In this document: positions 39,468-43,871 of the stretch, one piece after another
Numbering within the stretch: position 1 is the stretch's first letter
Layout: every line of letters starts with the position of its first letter
Origin: Streptomyces sp. MH60
GTDB taxonomy: Bacteria > Actinomycetota > Actinomycetes > Streptomycetales > Streptomycetaceae
Assembly (NCBI RefSeq): GCF_002939385.1
Contig: NZ_MULI01000062.1
Coordinates: forward strand, 1 to 43,871
DNA length: 43,871 nt
Direction: 5' to 3'
The notes under the pieces: model-generated
Databases searched by the model: none
What the model was told of the DNA's origin: nothing
Seen by the model: only the letters and a program-made list of their open reading frames with translations
Program-made: the position numbers and the translations under genes

Positions 39468-40360
39468 GATGTGCCCTTCTCGGTTATCGGTTGTGCTGTA
39501 CGTACGATCACACTCGGTGCGGCCGGCAGCTTGAGGTCGTCCGCGACGGAGATGGCGGTCCGGATGCCGTAGCTCTCCTCCAGGGCATGGAGGTACAGCC
39601 CGTCCGCGCTGTCCTGGAAGCCCCTGCTCAGCCGCGCGCCGTCCCCCACCGCGAGCACCGTGTACGGCGGCACCAGCGGCCTGTTGTCGACCAGTATCGC
39701 GTCACCGGCGGCCCTGATCGCCGACAGTGCCGTCAGACGCTGACCGTTGATGGAGATCGCCTCGGCACCGGACTCCCACAGACCGTTGACCACGCGCTGC
39801 ATGTCCCGGTCCCGCAACCGGCCCGTGTCGGAGAATCCCGAGGTGCCGCGCGGCCGGCCGTCGGCGTCCGTGCCGGTGTCCTTGGCGTCGTTCACCACGA
39901 GCTTCACACCGGGGCCGTGCACTTCGACCGCGCCCGACAGGATGCCCACCAGGTCGGTGCGGTCGCCGTCGCCGCTCTTCTCCAGCGCCTCGCGCCGGCG
40001 CGTGTTCACGTCGTCGCGCAGCTCGTCGACGCTCTTCTCCAGCTTGTCGGCCGCCGAGGTCTCCCCCTCTATGCGGTCGACCAGCTCTTCACGCTCCTTC
40101 GCGACGACGGGAGCGGCGACCCGGGCCTGGGCGGCGCCGACCGTCACGACCAGGGCCGCGAGGACGAGACCGGCCGCCAGGCCCAGCTTGGCGCGCACCG
40201 TCTTGGGCATGCCGCCGCTGCCGTCGGCCTTCTTTCGCGCGGCGGCCTCGGCGTAGCCGTCGTCGAGGCTGTGGTCCATGACGTTGGTGAGCAGCGACAT
40301 GGACGCGTCCGGGCGCGCGGGCCGCGTGGCTGTGCTCCGAACGGGGGGTGGCTGCGGCAT
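39464..40360 (-). CDS. DUF881 membrane protein (upstream paralogue)
   Basis: This 298-residue protein has a cytosolic N terminus with TNVMDHSLDDGYAEAA, one membrane helix (LGLAAGLVLAALVVTVGAAQ, about 62-81), an extracytoplasmic coiled coil (AKEREELVDRIEGETSAADK, KSVDELRDDVNTRRREALEK), and the DUF881 domain (SGAVEVHGPGVKLVVNDAKD, ESGAEAISINGQRLTALSAI). It is similar in layout to the DUF881 protein two genes downstream. ATG 40360 sits inside a perfect 14-bp palindrome; GTG 40369 is in frame. No ribosome binding site is seen. A strong terminator lies upstream, so this gene starts a new operon. Confidence 0.92.
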   Translation of the reverse strand: MPQPPPVRSTATRPARPDASMSLLTNVMDHSLDDGYAEAAARKKADGSGGMPKTVRAKLGLAAGLVLAALVVTVGAAQARVAAPVVAKEREELVDRIEGETSAADKLEKSVDELRDDVNTRRREALEKSGDGDRTDLVGILSGAVEVHGPGVKLVVNDAKDTGTDADGRPRGTSGFSDTGRLRDRDMQRVVNGLWESGAEAISINGQRLTALSAIRAAGDAILVDNRPLVPPYTVLAVGDGARLSRGFQDSADGLYLHALEESYGIRTAISVADDLKLPAAPSVIVRTAQPITEKGTS

Positions 40361-40366
40361 GCCGCA
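40353..40366. promoter_or_regulatory. 14-bp palindrome over a start codon
   Basis: TGCGGCATGCCGCA is perfectly self-complementary, and its central ATG is the proposed start codon of the first DUF881 gene. It may be an operator, or a hairpin that hides the start. Confidence 0.35.
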
Positions 40367-40409
40367 CATCGTCGCACGCCACCGCCACTACCTCCGAACG
40401 GCCCCACCG

Positions 40410-40451
40410 GCGTGCCGGACAGGCCCCCTTGGGGACACCTGTCCGGCACGC
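40410..40451 (-). terminator. strong terminator after the GDP-mannose pyrophosphorylase gene
   Basis: GCGTGCCGGACAGG (40410-40423) and CCTGTCCGGCACGC (40438-40451) form a perfect 14-bp stem with a 14-nt loop. It separates the nucleotidyltransferase gene (ends 40469) from the DUF881 operon. Confidence 0.8.
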
Positions 40452-40468
40452 ACGCGTGCGGCGCGTTC

Positions 40469-42964
40469 TCAGCGGCCCGCGCTGTCCACCACCGCGGCCC
40501 ACTCGTCCAGCAGCGCCTGCGCGGAGGCGTCGTCGGGGCCCTCCGCCCACAGGTGGGTGACCGCTTCGGCCGGGTCGGGCAGCACCATCACCCAGCGCCC
40601 GTCGGTCTCGACCACCCGCACCCCGTCCGTGGTGTCCACGAACCGGTCTCCGGCCGCCTCGACGACCCGTCGCATCACCAGGCCCTTGACGGCCCACGGG
40701 GTGGCCAGATCCCGCTTGAGGACATGGGCCCGCGGGATCCGCGCGTCGATCTGGCTCAGCGTGAGCTGCGTACGGGCGACCAGCCCGATCAGCCGCACGA
40801 AGGCCGCCGTGCCGTCGTAGACGCTGCTGAACTCGGGGACGATGAAGCCGCCCTTGCCGTCACCGCCGAAGATCGCGCCTTCCTCGCCGCCGACCCTGGT
40901 CAGGTCGTCCGGAGAGGTGGTCGTCCACTCGACCTGTGTGCCGTGGTACGCGGCGACCTGCTCGGCGATCCTGGTGGTCGTCACCGGGAGCGCGACCCGG
41001 CCGCTGCGCCGCTCGGCCGCGATCAGGTCGAGCATCACCAGCAGCGCCCGGTCGTCCTCGATGATGCGGCCCTTCTCGTCGACGAGCGACAGCCGCTCAC
41101 CAACCGGGTCGAACCTCACACCGAACGCGGCCCGCGAGGACGCCACGATCTCCCCGAGGCGCACCAGACCGGACCGCCGCATGTCCGCCGACTCGGTGGG
41201 CCTGGCCTCGTCGAGACCCGGGTTGATGGTCAGCGAGTCGACCCCCAGCTTCCCGAGCAGGCTGGGCAGCACCAGTCCCGCGCTGCCGTTGGAGGCGTCG
41301 ACGACCACCTTGAGTCCGGACTCCGCGATGCCGGTGATGTCGACGTTGCGCAGCAGGGACCCGGTGTACGAGTCGAACACGCTGGACGGGAAGTGCAGGT
41401 CCCCGATCTCTCCGGGGAACGCCCTGCGGTACTCCTGCCGCGCGAACACCCGGTCCAGCTTCCGCTGGCTGCCCTGCGACAGGTCGGCGCCCTGTCCGTC
41501 GAAGAACATGATGTCGACGGAGTCCGGCACTCCCAGCGTGGTCCGGATCATGATCCCGCCGGCACTGCCCCGCGCGGTCTGCTGCCGTGCCACGGGCAGC
41601 GGTACGTTCTCCAGGTCGCGTACGTCGATGGCGCTGGCCTGCAACGCGGAGATCACCGCCCGCTTCAGCGCCCGGGCACCACGGGAGTGGTCGCGGGCCG
41701 TGGTGACGGTGGACCCCTTCTTCAGGGTCGTCGCGTAGGCGCCGGCCAGCCGCACGGCGAGCTCGGGCGTGATCTCCACGTTCAGGATGCCGGAGACTCC
41801 GCGGGCGCCGAACAGATGCGCCTGTCCCCGGGACTCCCAGATGACCGAGGTGTTGACGAAGGCACCGGCCTCGATGGTCTTGAACGGGTAGACCCGCACA
41901 TTCCCCTGGATGATCGATTCTTCACCGACCAGGCATTCGTCACCGATGACCGCGCCGTCCTCGATCCGCGCGGCACGCATGATGTCGGTGTTCTTGCCGA
42001 CCACACAGCCCCGCAGATTGCTGTGCGGCCCGACGTACACGTTGTCGGCCACCACGGCCTTGTGCAGGAAGGCGCCGCTCTTGACGACGACGTTGGACCC
42101 GATGACGGTGTGCTCGCGGATCTCGGCGCCGGCCTCGACCTTGGCGTAGTCGCCCACATACAGGGGCCCGCGCAGCACCGCGTCGGGATGCACTTCCGCG
42201 CCTTCGGCCACCCAGACCCCGGGCGAGATCTCGAAGCCGTCGATGTCGACGTCGACCTTCCGCTCCAGGACGTCGGCCTGGGCCTTCACATAGCTCTCGT
42301 GGGTGCCGACGTCCTCCCAGTAGCCCTCGGCGACATAGCCGTAGATGGGCTTGCCTTCCTTCATCAGCTGCGGGAAGACGTCACCGGACCAGTCCACGGG
42401 CACATCGGGGTCGACGTAGTCGAAGACCTCGGGCTCCATGACGTAGATCCCGGTGTTCACGGTGTCCGAGAAGACCTGGCCCCACGTCGGCTTCTCCAGG
42501 AAGCGTTCGACCTTGCCCTCTTCGTCGACGATGGTGATGCCGAATTCCAGCGGGTTGGGCACGCGCGTCAGACACACCGTGACGAGCGATCCCTTTTCCT
42601 TGTGGAAATTGATCAGGTCGGTGAGGTCGAAGTCGGTCAGGGCATCGCCGGAAATGACGAGGAAGGCATCGTCCTTCAGTGCTTCCTCGGCGTTCTTGAC
42701 GCTTCCGGCGGTACCGAGTGGCTTCTCCTCGTTGGCATAGGTGAGCTCCATACCGAGCTCTTCGCCGTCACCGAAATAGTTCTTGACCAGCGAGGCCAGG
42801 AACTGGACGGTCACGACGGTCTCATTGAGCCCATGCCTTTTGAGCAGCCGCAGAACGTGCTCCATGATCGGCCGGTTGACCACCGGCAGGAGCGGCTTGG
42901 GCATGCTCGAGGTCATGGGACGAAGGCGTGTGCCTTCGCCTCCAGCCATCACGACGGCCTTCAT
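40469..42964 (-). CDS. mannose-1-phosphate guanylyltransferase-like protein fused to a degenerate phosphomannomutase domain
   Basis: This 831-residue three-part protein starts with a nucleotidyltransferase (1-240) that has GGEGTRLRP (8-16), PKPLLPVVN with Lys23, SGDALTD with Asp107 and FLEKP (155-159). It should make GDP-mannose or another NDP-sugar. A left-handed beta-helix (about 250-375) follows. The rest (385-831) has the phosphohexomutase fold, but every catalytic loop is altered: ITASHNP becomes IRTTLGVP (473-480), DGDGDR becomes DPVGER (619-624), the sugar loop reads GGDGKGG (700-706) and RPSGTEP becomes LPDPAEA (795-801). This domain is probably non-catalytic. ATG 42964 follows GAGGAGG. 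It lies 112 nt after the CDP-alcohol transferase gene. Confidence 0.93.
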   Translation of the reverse strand: MKAVVMAGGEGTRLRPMTSSMPKPLLPVVNRPIMEHVLRLLKRHGLNETVVTVQFLASLVKNYFGDGEELGMELTYANEEKPLGTAGSVKNAEEALKDDAFLVISGDALTDFDLTDLINFHKEKGSLVTVCLTRVPNPLEFGITIVDEEGKVERFLEKPTWGQVFSDTVNTGIYVMEPEVFDYVDPDVPVDWSGDVFPQLMKEGKPIYGYVAEGYWEDVGTHESYVKAQADVLERKVDVDIDGFEISPGVWVAEGAEVHPDAVLRGPLYVGDYAKVEAGAEIREHTVIGSNVVVKSGAFLHKAVVADNVYVGPHSNLRGCVVGKNTDIMRAARIEDGAVIGDECLVGEESIIQGNVRVYPFKTIEAGAFVNTSVIWESRGQAHLFGARGVSGILNVEITPELAVRLAGAYATTLKKGSTVTTARDHSRGARALKRAVISALQASAIDVRDLENVPLPVARQQTARGSAGGIMIRTTLGVPDSVDIMFFDGQGADLSQGSQRKLDRVFARQEYRRAFPGEIGDLHFPSSVFDSYTGSLLRNVDITGIAESGLKVVVDASNGSAGLVLPSLLGKLGVDSLTINPGLDEARPTESADMRRSGLVRLGEIVASSRAAFGVRFDPVGERLSLVDEKGRIIEDDRALLVMLDLIAAERRSGRVALPVTTTRIAEQVAAYHGTQVEWTTTSPDDLTRVGGEEGAIFGGDGKGGFIVPEFSSVYDGTAAFVRLIGLVARTQLTLSQIDARIPRAHVLKRDLATPWAVKGLVMRRVVEAAGDRFVDTTDGVRVVETDGRWVMVLPDPAEAVTHLWAEGPDDASAQALLDEWAAVVDSAGR

Positions 42965-43076
42965 GTCGGAAGCGTCCTCCTCTGAGAGACGACGGTTTAG
43001 CCGACTTCACCCGTCCAGGGTCCCGCACTTTTCCAGCGGGGGCCATCCGGCCACCGGGACCGCAGAATCAGCGAGT

Positions 43077-43685
43077 TCAATCGGCTGCGACGTCCGCACG
43101 TACCAGACGGCGGACCTGCACCACATAGAGAACACCTGCCCACCAGTACAGGGTTGTACCCCATCCGGCGAACGCCCATCCGAAAACTGCGGCGAGTGAC
43201 GCGATCCATCCGCTTCCGTCACTCAGCAGAAGCAGGGGGAAGGCGTACATGAGGTTGAACGTGGCGGCCTTGCCCAGGAAGTTCACCTGCGGCGGCGGAT
43301 AGCCGTGGCGCCGGAGGATGCCCACCATGACCAGCAGCATCGCTTCCCTGGCAAGCAGTACAAGCGTCAACCAGAGCGGGAGAATCTCGCGCCAGGTGAG
43401 ACCCACCAGTGTCGAGAGGATATAGAGCCGGTCGGCCGCCGGGTCCAGCAGCCGGCCGAGGCTGCTGATCTGGTTCCAACGCCGCGCGAGCTTTCCGTCC
43501 AGGTAGTCGCTGACCCCGCTCAGGGCCAGCACCAACAGCGCCCAGCCATCGCTCTGCGGTCCGCCGAACTCGGGCCGCAGGATGAGCCACAGGAACAGGG
43601 GCACGCCGAGCAGGCGTGCCATGCTCAGGATGTTCGGGATGGTGAGGACCCGGTCGGTCTGCACGCGGGTCTCCTGGACCTCCAC
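43077..43685 (-). CDS. CDP-alcohol phosphatidyltransferase (cardiolipin-synthase-type)
   Basis: This 202-residue integral membrane enzyme has about five to six helices. The complete CDP-alcohol signature is present: Asp60, Asp63-Gly64, Ala67-Arg68, Gly77, Asp81, Asp85 in SDYLDGKLARR and SLGRLLDPAADRL. It transfers a phosphatidyl group from CDP-diacylglycerol to an alcohol. The gene at this position in S. coelicolor (SCO1389, from memory) is reported as a eukaryotic-type cardiolipin synthase; PgsA-like activity is the alternative. GTG 43685 has GGAGG 7 nt upstream. It stands next to the 5S rRNA terminator and heads the leftward block. The open frame beyond 43685 runs into rRNA sequence and is not coding. 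Confidence 0.9.
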   Translation of the reverse strand: MEVQETRVQTDRVLTIPNILSMARLLGVPLFLWLILRPEFGGPQSDGWALLVLALSGVSDYLDGKLARRWNQISSLGRLLDPAADRLYILSTLVGLTWREILPLWLTLVLLAREAMLLVMVGILRRHGYPPPQVNFLGKAATFNLMYAFPLLLLSDGSGWIASLAAVFGWAFAGWGTTLYWWAGVLYVVQVRRLVRADVAAD

Positions 43686-43746
43686 GCGGGGGCCTCCTGG
43701 GGGAAACGAGCCAATGATGCCCACTGACCTTACCTCAACGCAAAAA

Positions 43747-43785
43747 AGCTCTGGCTCTCGGGCTGTGTGCCCAAGAGCCAGAGCT
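43747..43785 (-). terminator. intrinsic terminator of the rRNA operon
   Basis: AGCTCTGGCTCT (43747-43758) and AGAGCCAGAGCT (43774-43785) form a perfect 12-bp stem extended by GGGC/GCCC. On the minus strand it is followed by a run of six U (43747-43742). It is a textbook rho-independent terminator, 9 nt after the 5S 3' end. Confidence 0.92.
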
Positions 43786-43793
43786 CTAAAAGG

Positions 43794-43871
43794 AGTTCGG
43801 CGGCGTCCTACTCTCCCACAGGGTCCCCCCTGCAGTACCATCGGCGCTGTAAGGCTTAGCTTCCGGGTTCG
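43794..43871 (-). rRNA. rrf: 5S ribosomal RNA, 3' part
   Basis: The minus strand ends with CCGAACCCGGAAGCTAAGCC at the window edge through to GAGAGTAGGACGCCGCCGAACT. About 78 of some 117-120 nt are present; the 5' end and the rest of the rrn operon lie beyond 43871. The assignment rests on the highly conserved loop and helix sequences of actinomycete 5S rRNA. Confidence 0.96.

Noticed and set aside
38819..42985. 1388-codon plus-strand open frame opposite the nucleotidyltransferase and DUF881 genes
   Set aside because: It is an antisense frame kept open by high GC content, His/Arg/Gly-rich with no domain; the minus-strand genes are clear.
43685..43841. N-terminal extension of the CDP-alcohol transferase into the 5S region
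   Set aside because: It would translate the rRNA terminator and 5S 3' end; GTG 43685 with GGAGG upstream is the supported start.
43747..43871. possible tRNA next to the 5S gene
   Set aside because: The hairpin at 43747-43785 is followed by a U-run and has no cloverleaf or anticodon arm; it is the rrn terminator.

Overview
This window is chromosomal DNA of a high-GC actinomycete, almost certainly Streptomyces. The signs are very high G+C with third codon positions nearly all G or C, GTG starts, GGAGG-type ribosome binding sites, TAnnnT -10 boxes, many apparently leaderless genes, and typical families (Clp_N-only protein, DUF5999, MocR and EamA pairs, DUF881/Sbp/FHA/MerR block). Gene order resembles, from memory and unchecked, the S. 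coelicolor stretch from ung to the cardiolipin synthase gene beside an rRNA operon. No insertion sequence, prophage, CRISPR array or tRNA was seen. The right edge cuts into a 5S rRNA gene, so an rrn operon lies just beyond it.

Left part (1-13 kb): a small helical-repeat protein and uracil-DNA glycosylase, an orphan peptide-type binding lipoprotein, two short-chain dehydrogenases in one operon behind a clear TTGACA-17-TAGCGT promoter, an Asp/Gly-rich secreted protein with 30-bp repeats, a translationally coupled HipA-like kinase/DUF3037 pair, aminopeptidase P divergent from a LuxR-type regulator, a Rieske lipoprotein coupled to a flavin/F420-type split-barrel protein, and a LysR regulator divergent from an EamA transporter.

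Middle (13-29.9 kb): a MocR regulator divergent from a PPOX-family gene over a 12-bp palindrome, two more EamA transporters (one behind a leaderless 13-codon ORF and hairpins that look like an attenuator), a Clp_N protein, small ORFs, a PadR regulator with a Gly-rich N terminus, a decayed response-regulator/LuxR fragment, PhzF, a CPBP protease, a glutamate-cysteine-ligase-type enzyme, two small lineage proteins, a LacI regulator, and a molybdate locus (HTH-Mop regulator, modABC, di-Mop molbindin).

Right part (29.9-43.9 kb): gcvP under a glycine riboswitch, a PRC-barrel protein whose 3' end overlaps that of dinB, then a leftward-transcribed block: CDP-alcohol phosphatidyltransferase, a GDP-mannose pyrophosphorylase fused to an apparently dead phosphomannomutase domain, DUF881-Sbp-DUF881, a GarA-like FHA protein, an FtsR-like MerR, a bifunctional-nuclease-family protein and a second MerR. 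The block recalls the mycobacterial pgsA2-DUF881-Sbp-DUF881-gcvH-garA-MerR-BFN-MerR-gcvB neighbourhood and suggests an old linkage of envelope and division genes, FHA-based metabolic control and glycine cleavage.
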